The notes beneath the pieces were generated by a model that saw nothing but the letters and a program-made list of their open reading frames with translations, was not told the DNA's origin and searched no databases. The translations under genes and the position numbers were made by a program. A stretch of 64,000 nucleotides of DNA from Sindora glabra (lineage: Eukaryota > Streptophyta > Magnoliopsida > Fabales > Fabaceae), in assembly GCA_020226215.1 (NCBI GenBank), contig CM035236.1:501001-565000 (forward strand), in the 5' to 3' direction. Positions 36,956-50,250 of the stretch are shown here, piece after piece. Positions within the stretch are counted from its first letter, which is position 1; each line of letters opens with the position of its first letter.

Positions 36956-38000
36956 GGTTCAGCATTTTAGTTGGAAGACCAAAAAATGAAGTGGCTGAGC
37001 TAGTGACCCACAAAAGCATAAAGAAACAAATCAATCACTTTGTTAACATTAGCACCCTCCTTATCATGCACCAAAAATTCCTTCCTATCGTTACTAATCT
37101 ACCTCTTAGGTTTCCTAAAGAAAAACTTCAACCATTTTGCAAAAATGGACTTATCCTTTGAAGACTCTAAACCCTTACCATAATCTTCAAAACAATATTT
37201 CAATTTGCATGCAATATTATATTCATCACCTTCTTATAAGTGACGCATTTGTTTATTTCTCTAAAGACAGGTAACTAATACAAAGTAATGACAACTTTCA
37301 AAATAAGAGTAAATTTCTTTTACTTGAACATAAAGATATGAGTCTCACTCACCCACATTTCAATAAGAAAACATATGTCTTATGCATTCTTCTATATTTG
37401 GAGGCTAAAAAAAAATTAATGACTTCTAAAATGCCTACCTACTCCAAAAGTCGCTTGTATCAAAACCTTCAATAGTAAAAGATTTTAAGAGGAATTTTAC
37501 CAAACTAAGAGCCACCTTTCAATTGGTTGGCTTAGGGAAAAACATGTGACCAGTATAGTCTATATTGCTAAATATGTTAACTTTAATATTAACTTATTTC
37601 ATCTTATCTTGATTAATAAGCTAATCGCTTAATTAGTTAACATCCTCGAATCCTTAAGGAATAGCAACAAAGGCATTGCCAAAATTGCAACTTTCATTAA
37701 TTGTTTCCCTTCACTAGAAGGAGAAGGAAAGGGATTGACTCATTGGGAATAAAAATAAGCATTAAGGCATTTTTTGTTACTATAAATTTTTTATCTCCCT
37801 CTAATTTTCTAGATACTATTAAAAAAAAGAAAAAGGTTAAAGCTCAAGAGCAAAGAAAAATGCTAGGATTTTAAAGTAAATTTTCAAAATACTAGTGAAG
37901 CAAAATGAAATGAAAGAAGGAAAAAAAATTTAACCTTTATAGATATCTAATTAATGTGACAATCAAGAAATCATAGTGATTTATCGTGAAGTGATTTTAA
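36956..38000 (-). pseudogene. Antisense ORF remnant of gypsy element
   Basis: On the strand opposite to the LTRs a good protein-like frame reads CKLKYCFEDYGKGLESSKDK, then IFAKWLKFFFRKPKR, FLVHDKEGANVNKVIDLFLY and AFVGH (37,210-36,990). Upstream pieces (LVKFLLKSFTIEGFDTSDFW, about 37,510-37,430) continue it with stops. The style matches the mobile-domain-like antisense ORFs of plant gypsy elements, but I cannot name the domain with certainty. Confidence 0.5.
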
Positions 38001-38246
38001 ATGCCCTAATTTGAGATGCTTCAAATTAATTCAAACTAAATAGCTCAAAAGTTGTAACAATTCTTAGAAAATGCCAAATAAGATAACAAGTTGCTTTACA
38101 AGATACATATTTAAAAAAAAAACTTCTCTAGAAAAGCACAAACGCCTAAAATGACCACTACACCCCTCCTAAAAGTACAAGTTGCAACAGAAGTCCATGC
38201 CTTACCACTCTCTTCCATTATAAAAGTTCATATGCAAGGGACCTAT

Positions 38247-39812
38247 TGTTGATACCTAAGGTAGTGAGGCCTAATATCAAGAAATTATTCAAAAATACTA
38301 AGATTTTAAGAGATTAATTAACTCACTAAAAGGTAAACTATATCTTTATTGAACTTACCTTGAATAAGGAACCTAAAATTCACATTTTTTAAGAAATAAA
38401 CTAGTTCACTAAAAAAAATCTAAGGCCTAAATCCTTATAAAAATTAGCTTAAAAAAGGCTCAATCAAGTTAGCAAACCACTCTTACCTTAGAAAAGGTCC
38501 AAAATAGGCCTCAAATTCATTTTTATCTTCAAAAAAGCTAAGAAAAGGTCAAAAGATTCTGCTTTTGAAAAGGTTGAAAAAGAGTGAAAAGATTCCATCT
38601 CAAACAAGGCTAAGAAAGAATTGATAGATCTTTCTCACACTATTAGGTTTATGAAAGAGTCTATAACAATGACCTTTTCTCATCACTTATACTTAAAGTC
38701 GGATGTGTGAATACACCTATAACAACTACCTTCTTTCCTCACTCGCACTCAAAGTAAGATGTGTGAAGTTGCCTACTCTCTTTATCTACCCTAAAAGTTA
38801 GATAAATGAAAAAGTCCACAATAACTACCTCATCTCCTTTCCCTATACACACTTAAAGTTAGATATGTAAAGGAGCCTACAACAATTGGCTCCTATCCTC
38901 ACCGATGCTCAAATTTAAATGTGTAATAAAGCCTATAATAATTGCCTTTTCTCTTAATCCGCACCTAAGTCGAATATGCGAATGAATCCACAGTAACTAG
39001 CTCTTCTCTTCATCTACACTTAAAATTAGACAAGCATCAATCTATAGTAACTATTTCCTTTCCTTGTCCATGCTAAAGGCCTAAAGAAAATTTATTTATT
39101 TTCCTTCAGCTTGCTAGAAAAATGGTCTATCTACTTTACTTTTAGTACCATTTATATGGTAAGGGTTGAAACAAATAAAGTTCTATGGAGGCTAAAAGCC
39201 AACTAATGGTCATCGGTTGAAAGGTAAGTTTCACTTTAGCAGTAAGAATAGAGTGAGTTTATCCAATTCTCTTAAGAATATTTGGATTATATGACTTGGA
39301 AGGATTGGAATAAGGGCTTCATCATAACGTATATGAGATGTGTGCATGTCACACTTGACCATCTTTAGCTATGTGCTTTTTAAATCATAATAAATGTAAA
39401 GGCCTTCATACTCAATGGACTACTGATAAAACTTGATTCGATATAATGCCTTTAGTAGCTTTGTAGAAAAATGGGCATTACCATTACCACCATTATGCAT
39501 GTATTCCACTACCTTTGTCACTATTCAAGAAATCTCCATTACTATGTACCTTCGATCTCCTAGATCTTTCACCAACTTGACCCTCTATATAAAAATCATT
39601 ATTTCTATAGTCTATATCCATATCAACCCCTCATAGGTCCTAAGAAAAGAAAGGTGAAAATAAAAAATCACTTAGCGAATGCAAGATGAAACATTACGAA
39701 AAAGAATAAAAATGGAAGTTCATTGAAAAAGACTCTCAAAACCTTTAAAACTACTAAGTTTTTACCTTTCTAGAAAACTAAAAGAGAAAAAGGTTCTTTG
39801 GCCCTATTTCTA
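38247..39812 (+). repeat. 3' LTR with expanded minisatellite
   Basis: Second copy of the LTR at 33,685. The minisatellite spans about 38,651-39,073 with about eight units. Most starts are 55-56 bp apart (38,651, 38,707, 38,763, 38,867, 38,923, 38,978, 39,034). One irregular unit near 38,807 breaks the register, where bases were lost and then gained. The array is longer than in the 5' LTR. Confidence 0.7.
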
Positions 39813-40567
39813 AAATCTAATTATAGAGTGTTTATTCCTTATCCACCCTTGTAACCACTCTCTTGTACTTCATTACTATATTTATACCTCCTAATTAAAG
39901 ATCCCCATTTAAACACCTCTAAACAATAAAAAATAAGAAAAACTCATATCATTATATTCTATTCTCTTCTTTTATTTTCATAGCATTAGTTTTTCAATTC
40001 AAATAAACAAAAAATATTTACCTCTTAAATTTATTTTCAATATTTTTTCTTAATTTAAATCCTTCTCTAAATAAATCTTAATCTCTAGTAACATTTTATG
40101 AGATTTTAATATTGGTATCTATTTTATGTTTTATAGGATTGATTCTTTTTGAATCTTAATTTCTTTCTTTCTTTATTATCCATGGTGGATAATATGTATA
40201 TAAATATCATTTTGAAAATTAATTGTTGCCATTTTGACAAATTTCTATCTTATGATACATTTTATTAGCATTAAAATACTTTGCAATTCATTTTGTATAT
40301 AGTCAAGCATATATCATTAATGTAGCTTTGTCAAACCATGAATTGTTAATATTTTCTTATAAATTTCAGGCTCACAAAAGCATAAGTTCATTTCAATAAA
40401 TTTAATGATAATTTTTTTGTAAATTAGCATTGTTGTATTGTCATTGTTAATCATGGTAAACCTCATAATACTCTTTTAGATTAAGTTTATATTCATTGCT
40501 TTTAATTTATTCTTAAATTTTATTTAAGAATTTCAAATTTATAGAAATAATGGAGCTTAAAGCCTAA
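39813..40567. other. No gene; LTR-like AT-rich DNA
   Basis: Contains a stretch (39,830-40,000, 'attctattctcttctt') also seen near 50,110-50,150, probably the transcript-start part of a copia LTR fragment. No coding sequence was recognised. Confidence 0.4.
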
Positions 40568-41465
40568 TGTGCAAAATATTGTTTATATTATTTCCTCCTA
40601 TTTTATATTTCTTAGTGTGTTACATATGCTTAATTTTATATAATTGACCTTGTCATGTAATTTGGGGTTAGTTTTATAATGATTTGAAATTATTTAATTA
40701 ATACTAAATTTTTACATCATTCCATATTTTTAACTATATCTTGAGTTTTAGATATTGAATTTAATTGATCTTTATATTATTAGAAAACTTAAAGAAAGCT
40801 CTATAACTTTTATGTTTTAGTTAAAGCCTATTTAGGATGTTTAAAGGTCTAATCAAGTTAAGAAATTGAAGTTCTATTTTCGTCCAAATTGAGCCAATTC
40901 AATTTTAGGGTCATATCTAGAGCTCTAATGATCCAATCAAGGTGAAATTAGCATTCAAAGTTTTCTAAGATCTAGTTCTATAACTTATATACTTAGAGTT
41001 TAGCAAAACTATGTAGTTTTAGTAGTCTTACATTTGGTAAAAGTCAGACTTATGAAATTCCACTATTATAACTCTTTTAGTATATTATTTTGTAAAATAG
41101 GTTCTAGACTTTTAAAATTAGCAAAACCTTATTCTTTATAACCTTAAGAGACATATAATTGAGGTTCATCAGGTTTTAAAGGTTAGTAAGTTAGACATAA
41201 GGTTATGCATCCAAAAGTAAGAGTAAGAGTACTTTTAATCCTACATAATTCAATAAAGATAACTTTTCTTTTTTTTCAAGTTTCTTATGGAAGCATAAAT
41301 TTCTAATTGATTCAAGAATTTTGAAGCTTATCTCTATTTATATTATGAAATTTTAAATTGTAATGTTAACTTTTTCTAATTAATTTTTCTCTTTTCCTAA
41401 TTCTTTATGCTAATTGCTTGGAAATATATAACTTGAATGTTGATTTGGTATAATTTGTGTTCAAC
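40568..41465 (+). repeat. Athila-type LTR, 5' part only
   Basis: Starts 'tgtgcaaaatattg' and follows the LTR at 18,541 for about 900 bp, to 'tttgtgttcaac'. There the homology stops abruptly at the border of a Tekay-type LTR. The missing 3' half was not found further right in the window. Confidence 0.65.
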
Positions 41466-44400
41466 AGTAATACCCTCAAAAATATTTTAAAAAAATTCAA
41501 ATAGGAAATCCCTTTAATTAGAAACATATAAGGTAATTAGGTGAAATTTGGGTGAATTAGAAAAAAATTTAGACATTCACCTAACTAGAATTTTATGGAA
41601 ATTTATTGAGTATTAGTATAGGTCAAAATATACTTAGAAACCTAAAAAAAGTTTAGGAAAATTTTAAAAAGGCCTAATAGAATTTTAGACCTTTGGTAGG
41701 ATAAAATTAAGAAAATAGGCTCAAAATTAATATAATTTAACTTGGTCCATTTGGAATAGTATTAGGTTGATTGTGCTTAGTTTTGGAGGCCCAAGTCTAG
41801 TTTTCAAGGCTAAAAAACATGGGTCTAAGCTTTTAAAAGAAACTAAGGGCATAAGTAAAAAAAAAGAAAAATTAAGGGCATTTTTGTTCAGAATTACTCT
41901 AGAAATTCCTAAAATTATTTTATTTGTAAAAATTTTGATAAAAAAAACTTATATTTTTTAGCTAGGAAAATTATGTACTATGTGCACTTAAAAATTATCA
42001 CCTGAATTTTCATTTAAAATAAAAATTAAGGATTTTCTAAATGGTAATTTGATACTATTTTGACCTGAATTCTTTAAAAATATTTTTTGCCATTTTTTCT
42101 ATTATTTTCTCCATTCTCCTGCATAAGTAGCCATGTCTTCCTCCTCTTCTTGCTAGGGTTTTTTATTCAATTTTCTTGCATAAAAATTTTTCAAGAGCTT
42201 TCCTCATAAAAACCTTCAAAGTAAATATATTTTTTCTTCTTTTCTTTATATTTTCATGGGAAATTCTTCTCTAATTTTTTTAAAATAGTGTTTATTATTT
42301 TGGTTAGAGTTCAACTACCCTTAATGAGTACGAAGCATAATAAAAGGTTTAAAAATTTAAGGTGAGTGACAAATATCATTTTTTCTTTAAAATTTTCCTA
42401 TGGAAGGTGATAAATATGATAATTTATAATAATATTATTGTGATTTTTATATGTGGCCACGCATAAAGATATGATTCTGATTTTGTGCCTTTTAAATGTT
42501 ATTTAATGATATTAGGATATTATTGAGTTAATAAAATTAGTGGAAGAAGTTCCATTGAAATATATTAAAAGATGATCTTAAGGATTTACTAGGAGATTAT
42601 AAAAATAAGCTCATATATGCTCTTGAAGAATAAATTTTGTATGAAATTTTTAGAAAGGAAAAAGGTATGATTTGGTTCCTTAAAATCATGTATTAGAACT
42701 TAAAATTCAGGGGAAAATGTGAGGAAATAAATAAGAAATAAATTAAATTTATTTATAAATTATTTTTAAGTTGGATCTTAGACTTATAAGTTATTATTCT
42801 TATTATCCAACTTATTTGGATTTAAAAATAAATGAATCATGTTTATCAAACCCTTATAGACTTTGGGCCATTATACTTTCATATTTGTAAAAGTCCAATT
42901 GACTTCTTAAAAGTATATTTTCCCATAAGATAAAAATACTTTATAATTTTTTATTTATTTCTATTTTTGAAAATGTCAAAACTTGCTTACCAAATAAAAA
43001 TTCTATTAGTTATAATTAAATATCTATTTTTCAAATAGAAGATGATAAAATCCAATGATCAATATTTATTATTTATTTTGAGCCTTTGATTGCTTAATAG
43101 AAGGAAATCAAATTGAGAGAAAATTTCAAATTTTAAATAGTCTAAAATATGTTAAAATTAATATTAAATTATATAAAATGTCATGATAATCTTTTTACAA
43201 CTATGTGAATAGTTCCGAGTGGTACATGTATAGTACAAGTTAGCTAGATCAGTTTTCTAGAAAAATGCACAGTTTTAGTGAAATAGCAACGTGGTTGCTA
43301 TCCTAGGCGAAAAAATGAGAAAAAGTGAAAAAGTGGTAGAAAATTTGACATACACAGTACTTACATGATATTTTTAGATTGTATGATATCTTGGGAAGCT
43401 TCTAAAACAAGCTAACACTTTATGGAGCTATTTTTTAAATTTTCAAAATCCTTGAAGCCAAAAAAAAGCTTGGAGCCAAAAGTTCAAATTCAAATTTAGA
43501 GCCTAAATTCAAACTTGGAGCTAAAAAATAACTTGAAGCTCAAGTTAGTTCTCTCTATAAATAAGCTACATGCATATAAAGAAGAAAAAAGAAGAAATAG
43601 AAGTCTTGCACTGTAACTTGCAAATTCTGTAGCTTTCATTCTAGAAAATTCTCAGTTCTTATCTTTCACTTTAAGATTGTTAATGAGTGAAAATTTATTA
43701 TGAGAAAAATCCTTCTTGTATCTTGAAATCCTAATGGGAGATTGGATAAACTTGTAAAATTAGGTGGTGATTAAAATCCTAGTGAAGATTGGTGAATCGT
43801 GTAAAGTTAATGGTGCTTAAAATTCTAATGGAGATTGAAGTATCTTATAAAGCTAAGTGGTTGAAGAAGTCCTAGTAGATATTGGGAGTATCTTACAAAA
43901 GTAGATATTGTAACTTGGTAAAAAGTTAATAGGTACCTCAAGTGATACTTGTAGCTTAAGAAGTAAGGAGTAGACCCTAAAAAGCATTCTTTTTAGATAA
44001 TTAAACCTCTATAAAAAATTTAGATATTATCTTTTCTCTTTTATTTATCTCTTGCTTCATCTCTATTCTTTTACCATTATTATTTTTGGAAAATTGCATT
44101 ACTTTGTAGAAAAAGAAGTTAATATTTTCATCATTAAAGAAACACTTTTTGAAATATTTTTAAGAAAATACTTCCAATCATTACTAAGATATTTTATATT
44201 TTTGAAACTATATATTCACAAATTTTCAAGAATATTTTAATTGTTCTTCACAATTTTATTACATCAAAATCATTAATTTATTTGTAAAAATTTTTCTTTT
44301 AATAGCTACTTAACCCCCTTCTTGGCTTGCTCTTACCTTATAACCTCTATCAATATGGTCATAAGAATTGACCTTGAGCAAAGCAAGGCATTCTATGAAG

Positions 44401-46309
44401 TTTTATTTAATGGTTAGAAATGAACTAAAACTTAAATAAATCTAGAAGGCAATTTACAATACCTTATTATGAAAAAGGGTTAGAAATTGTTAAAAATTCA
44501 ATTCTTATTATTTTTATATTGTTAATAGTGTTATAATGAGTGCAAAATTTTTTTGGAGAATCTTAGGAATGTGAAAAGTGGATGTTCATAAGCTTAGGAG
44601 GAATGGATCCAAAAAAAAGGACGCTGCCAGTTTTACTTCAATTTTTAAGGTATTTGGGCAACCAAATGAAAAGAAAAAATTATGAAAATTAACATCCTTA
44701 CCCTTCCATATGTTAGGATACTCATAGTCAAATTTGGTAGCATTTGAAGTTCATTTAGTTATCAAACAAGACTTTTTATTTCAAATGCTCTAATGCAGTC
44801 TTGATTCTAGACCCTCATGGAAAAAGGATTATTTGACCACCTAAACTATGAAATTATCGAGATGTAATTGATATTCTATAGTTGTTAGCATGTTGATAGG
44901 CTTGTATAAAAATTTGATAGCAATTAAAATTGATTTAGATGCCTAAAAGGTCCTATTATCTCAATAGCTTCAAAACTACCCTATTTTGGTAACTTTGTAT
45001 TTTTGGTTCTATATAAATAGCACCATGTGGTGTTTTTGATTAAAAAATTTTTAGTTTTCCATTGTGAGGGATGTTGTATAAAAATTTGATGATTTATGGA
45101 AGTGGTTTGGATATTAAAAAAAGTCCTTCCATTATATAACACTCCATGTTGACCCTATTTTGAAAGTCTGTTTTCACCTATATGTGAATAGTACTAAGGA
45201 AATATAATTGTGCAAGATAATTGACTTTTAATGATTTATAATAGATTAATAAGATGTCAAAAGTTTTTAAAAAAATTAATGAAAGTTTGAATGAGCTTGA
45301 ATAGTGAAAAGGAAATTTACTCATGAATACCATTTTATGGCCTAATAAGGCTTTTGGTTAGTGAAATATATTTTGAATTGATATCATACACTTGATATTC
45401 AAATTTCCTTTAGGCTTGAGGCATTTATATGCTATATTTGTTGTTAGAAATTTGATAAAACACTTATAGTTAAGTTGATACTTATACTTTACCCATTATG
45501 AAAGTGTTTGTATGCCTTGAAAAGCAATTAAAAATCATTAATGCTTATTATGGCTTGATATGTATTTCTGACATGTGGGGAAAATATGCATCTTTTATGT
45601 GACTTATTCCTAAAATGAAGGGGTATAACGTGAGATTGAAGTTATAAGGGGAGAAAGTGTATAAGGTGGGACCAAAATTACAAGGGGGAAACCTAAGCAC
45701 CAACTATGGCCATTTAACTTAATAATTTGAATAAGTATCATTTTAAGAAAAATATTATCAAGAATTTATTATGTGATGATTGTTTAAATGTATCAATACA
45801 TATCTGATATTTTATAATGGAAACTTTTTAGAAAAAAGAGGAAAGTAATCATTTACTGAGTAGTTTTTAATATTCACATTCGTGTGTGTTATTTTTTTTT
45901 ACAAATATTGATTATGGTCCTGATGAGACAAATTAACATATATACTTGATCCTTTCCCCACTCTGTAAAGGCACGCCAAAAGAATAATTTATAAGATAGT
46001 TTGATTTATTTAGCGAGAAACATTCCTTCATAGAATGTTATGTATATATTAATAATAGCATATTTTGCATACTTTCCAAATTTATGTATATGTTTGCTTT
46101 ATTACACTTATCAACATAAATCAATTTTCACTCACAGCTATGTGTTTCAATACTTCTATAACTATAAATATGTTTCCTGTTATATATAATAGTAGAAGTG
46201 GTGAGAAATTTGTAAAGTGTCAAGATTTGTAAAGATATTCAGTTAGTAGATTTATACTAATTAGATATTTTTACATGGGTCACGATACTTGAAAAATTAG
46301 GCCATGACA
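41466..46309 (+). repeat. Tekay/Del-type chromovirus 5' LTR with nested insert
   Basis: Starts 'taataccctcaaaaat', resembling the TGTAATACCC start of this lineage. It has a TATA-like 'ctatataaatagcacc' at about 45,009 and ends 'acatgggtcacgatacttg' then 'ttaggccatgaca', a typical Tekay LTR end, immediately before a primer site. Without the inserted block (42,718-44,335) it would be about 3.2 kb, normal for this group. No matching 3' LTR or pol is in the window. Confidence 0.55.
42718..44335 (+). repeat. Probable copia-type LTR nested in the Tekay LTR
   Basis: Begins 'tgtgaggaaataaataag', carries a promoter-like 'tctctctataaataagct' at about 43,548 and ends with a C-rich 'aacccccttcttggcttgc' seen at copia leader junctions. 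No target duplication was found and the right border is approximate. Confidence 0.35.
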
Positions 46310-46312
46310 AAG

Positions 46313-46330
46313 TTAGTATTAGAGTAAGGT
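46313..46330 (+). promoter_or_regulatory. tRNA-iMet primer-binding site, degraded
   Basis: 'ttagtattagagtaaggt' differs from the initiator-Met complement TTGGTATCAGAGCAAGGT by three transitions. It lies four bases after the LTR end. Confidence 0.75.
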
Positions 46331-47749
46331 TCTAGCCTAACTCCTTAGCAAAAATTAAATGATCCAGTTGATTAATGAAGAAAAGGGAAAGAGGAATGAA
46401 GAACAGGTGTCAATTGCCTTAAGACCTATCAAATTTAGCAAATAAATGAGGAGAAAATCATAGTCATGACCATAAAGGTGGGAAATGCCAAATTAACTAC
46501 CATAATCATGGTGCTATAAGAATAGTGCAAACAAACATAACATTACTTTTCACCATAAAGTGCAAAAATAATGATGAAAAACAAAAAAGGCCAATACAAT
46601 AAGATTCCATAAGGTTTAAATTGTGTTTATGATATTAATATGCTTAACTATGATCTTTAAGATGCAATGCACTTAAATGTGACATATTTCTTTAAATCTT
46701 CTGAATGAAGAATTGATCATTTGTTATGTCAATACAATAGTTGATAGTACAAACTAGATTAAAGGCTCCCAAAAAGTTAATATAATTTTACCTAAAGAAA
46801 TATATTGCCAATTAAGTCTTGAAAAAAGTTAATTATAAGTTTTCAAAACATACAATAGAAAAGATATTATATTTAGATAAGAAATAAAGAAGATATTGAA
46901 TATATTTATATTATAGTAATTGTCTTAAGTGGAAAAAATGTACTAGAAGAGTTACCTTTATTTTCTTTTGATTTATACTATACATATAAATCCAATTGAA
47001 ATAAATATCATACTAAACTAAAAATTTATTAACCAAAATATTTTTACTATTTAGCATGATTGAATAGGCCATCTTTGACAAATAATGGTGCAAAAAATCA
47101 ATAAAATTTATAAAACCATCCAGTGAAGAACAAAAAAATAAATAAATATATTGAATTTTCATGTCTTATTTTCTTTTCAAAGAAAATTAATTATGAAGCT
47201 ATCACTAAATAAGTGTGAGACTTAATTCCTAGTACTTGAAATGAATTCAAGTTGGCTTATTTATCCACCATTTATACTATTTAGACATTTTATAATTTAT
47301 ACACGTGTGCTTGCTATCAATTCATAACTTGGCATTTGTGAGATTATTTGCTTAAATAATTTGATTTTGAACACAATTTCCTAATTATTCAATTAAGACA
47401 TTATATCTTAATAATACTAGTAGATTTATATTTAAATCCTTTGATGATTATTGCATGTTAAATTAAATAATTATTGAACATCCTAAAGTATATTTATATA
47501 TAAAATGATTTGACTAATAATGTGCTAAATTTTTAGTTATATCTTTGTTTAAAAAAATAAAATTTCCTATATCATTTTACAAGGTATGCAATTTTATATG
47601 TTTCAGTACATATATGCATTAAACCAATAAGTTATAGTTCTTTTTTATAATTTGCTTTAGTCAGAAGTTAAGAGTTTTGCATATAGTGAATTTTAAATAT
47701 GCAAAATATGTTTTATTGCTTCACTATAGTGCACAAAGATGTTCTTTGA
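46331..47749. other. No gene recognised
   Basis: Expected place of gag for the Tekay element, but no capsid or zinc-knuckle motif could be read in any frame. Confidence 0.4.
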
Positions 47750-49840
47750 TCTTGAATGATGATTAAGAATATAAGTCTAAGTATGAGATTATATTTTTCA
47801 TATGAAAGGGAGAAAATATGTAATTATAGAAATAATATAATATACAATTATCTTGGTCCTCATATAAAGTTATATGAATCAAAAGTTAATAACATGGTGA
47901 TTAATTTAATAAGCAAATATATTATTGACAAAAGGAGAATACACACATGCTCCAATTCATATTGGTACCTAAGTAGGGCAACCTATTTATCAATAATAAT
48001 TAAGTTAAGAACATACATGAAGCGTAATAAATTTATTAGTTCCAAATACAAATATTAAAAAAAAGAATAAACAAATTAATTGTCTTTTGTGAAATTAAAT
48101 ACTTTAAAGAGGTATGAGATATAATTAATGACAAACTTCCAAAAGAAATTTAAACACTTGAAATTTAGAGAAAAAATAAAAAAAATTTAATTGATTATGT
48201 CTCTAATAAGAAAGATGGAACTAAAAAGGAAATAGTTATCGACAATATTTACTTTTATATATAATATAGTGTTCAAAATTATGAAAGATAATGCCTAGTG
48301 AAGATCTTGAATTCATAGATGGATGATATTTGGTTATTAGCTAAGGAGAAAGGACACAATTTAGATAGAAATGTAAACTTTCAATTTTTACTGAGCGAAA
48401 AAAAATACCTATTAGGTGTTAAACCAATGAAATGCCTTAAAAGTGTAAAGTTAATATATAATTGTGTTAAGAAAATAAGAAAAGTAAAGTTGTATTATAA
48501 AGCATGATTTGTAGTACAAGGGCTTTTTTTTACAAAGATTGTCATTTGTTATGAGAAATATATATTTACATATGGTGAATGCAATTTTATGGAAAAATAT
48601 CAAAATTTAATATGTATCTGATGAATAAAGTTATATCATATTATGTGTATAATAATTGGCAATAGTATTATATGAAAATCCCTAAATAATTTATAATGCT
48701 TGATGCATGCAATTTGAACTCTTGATAAATATATTATTTTCATGAATTAAAGCAATTAGAACAAATGTGATACAATCGTCTTAGTGAATATTTATTAAAA
48801 AATATATTAAAACTTCTTTATGTTTTTATTAAGTATTCTAAACAAGATTTCACTATAATTGTTCCAAATGTTGATAATTTGAATATTATTAAAATTTATG
48901 AAGAGCTTTCAAAAGGCAATAAAGTATTTGAAAAATAAAGAAAAAAAGTTTGAGATAATTTTTTCTTTTTTGAAAAATTGCACTTTGTCTTAGCCTACAA
49001 ATCAAATTTTCAAATGACATCAATTCATAAATTAAATAAAAAATCCTTAAATATTTTTTAATGGATAAATCATATTCATTGAGTATCTTATTGGTTATTC
49101 AACATTCACTTGATGCTAATACAGATCTACTTCATCCTCTAGAAAACAATGAAAAAAAAATTTGGTTCTTAAGTATTATATCTTAGTACAATTGATATAA
49201 TAATGTATTTTGCTAATAATACATATTTTAATATAGCCTTTTAGTAAGTTTATTTGCAAAATATAGTTCTTTTCCAACTAAAAGGTATTGAAATAAAATT
49301 AAGCGTACATTTTGGTATCTTTGTAAAAAAAATTGATATAAGATAATTTTATTTATATGAGTTTTGCATCATAACTATGTAGTTATGAAAATTCAAGATG
49401 TTTTATGCACACTAAATTTAATTTTATATTAGTATTTATTCATATATGATTATGTATCTATATCATGTCTTTTGATAAGATAAATTACAATTATAGTTTC
49501 TCTAACATGTATGAAATAAGTCAAGAATCAAATCCCTCATTATATCTTAAAGATATATGCCTTGAATTTTAAAAAAGAAATTTCAAAAAATCTATATGAA
49601 GGTAACACTATATGTAAAAGTTCAACTAGAAGGATAATTATCAGAAGAGATAGAATAAATTATATCTCATTAAAGCTCTTTCTTATGCATATGAAAAGAT
49701 TGTGATAATTAATCATGACAACAAGTTTATTCAAATGGTTCATAATTAATTTATTAGTAAAGGTACTTAGTCAAATATCTTCAACAATATTCTTAACAAG
49801 AAGAGTTAAGCTCATATTGCACTATATTTTCCTTAACCAT
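47750..49840 (+). pseudogene. Ty1/copia pol remnant (RT and RNase H)
   Basis: The clearest part starts at about 48,410: GVKPMK, then NCVKKIRKVKLYYKA and FVVQGLF, matching the copia reverse transcriptase start (GVKPVGYKWVFKxK, then YKARLVAQGF). Further on are a segment matching the EYLKKEFEMKDLG region (AIKYLKNKEKKFEI, about 48,920) and one matching YLSAIGALMYLANNTRPDI (about 49,165-49,240). The tail matches RNase H (ISLKLFLMHMKRL, about 49,660). The YVDD catalytic motif could not be recovered. Many stops and frameshifts; no product is expected. Confidence 0.6.
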
Positions 49841-49949
49841 GGTTTTTCCATTAGGTTTACCTAGCAAGATTTTTAATAAGCCATATTATCACCAAAAGAA
49901 TAATGTACTTTTTTCCTTCATTGAGTTGTTTCTCCTTTTGAAAACTAGT

Positions 49950-50250
49950 GGAGGTTTTAACAAGGTATATTCTTTATAATACTTAATTTATCTATTAATT
50001 ATTGTAATTGAAATTTGTCTAATCTATTATTGTAATTAATTAATGATACTTATCAATTTATTTCTTTGTCCTATATATATAGATATCTATACAATCATAA
50101 ATAAGAAAAATTCCTCTTGTTGTATTCTATTCTCTTCTTCTATTTCTATAGCTTTTTAATTTTATTCTTATAACATCTTAATTCTCCTTCTTTTCATTTT
50201 TATCAATTTTGTGTTCTAATATGGATTTAAAGGTTAGTTTATTTGATTTT
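49950..50250 (+). repeat. Putative copia 3' LTR start
   Basis: Follows the pol remnant at the right distance. It has a 'cctatatatatagatatc' promoter-like stretch and shares 'attctattctcttctt' with about 39,955. Borders unknown. Confidence 0.35.

Larger units (their letters stand above)
33685..39812 (+). mobile_element. Ty3/gypsy element without pol, with antisense ORF remnant
   Basis: Direct LTRs at 33,685-35,135 and 38,247-39,812 both begin 'tgttgatacctaaggt' and end near 'ccctatttctaaa'. The 3.1-kb interior has no gag or pol signature. It consists of an insert-like block (35,136-36,955) and a minus-strand coding remnant (36,956-38,000). The layout fits a Tat-like gypsy derivative that lost its polyprotein but kept its antisense ORF. 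Exact LTR ends are approximate. Confidence 0.6.

Noticed and set aside
39433..39636. 67-codon plus-strand frame
   Set aside because: Lies inside the 3' LTR of the gypsy element and is not conserved in its 5' copy.
41767..41961. Open frame of 64 codons
   Set aside because: Falls in the Tekay-type LTR and has no homologue I recognise.
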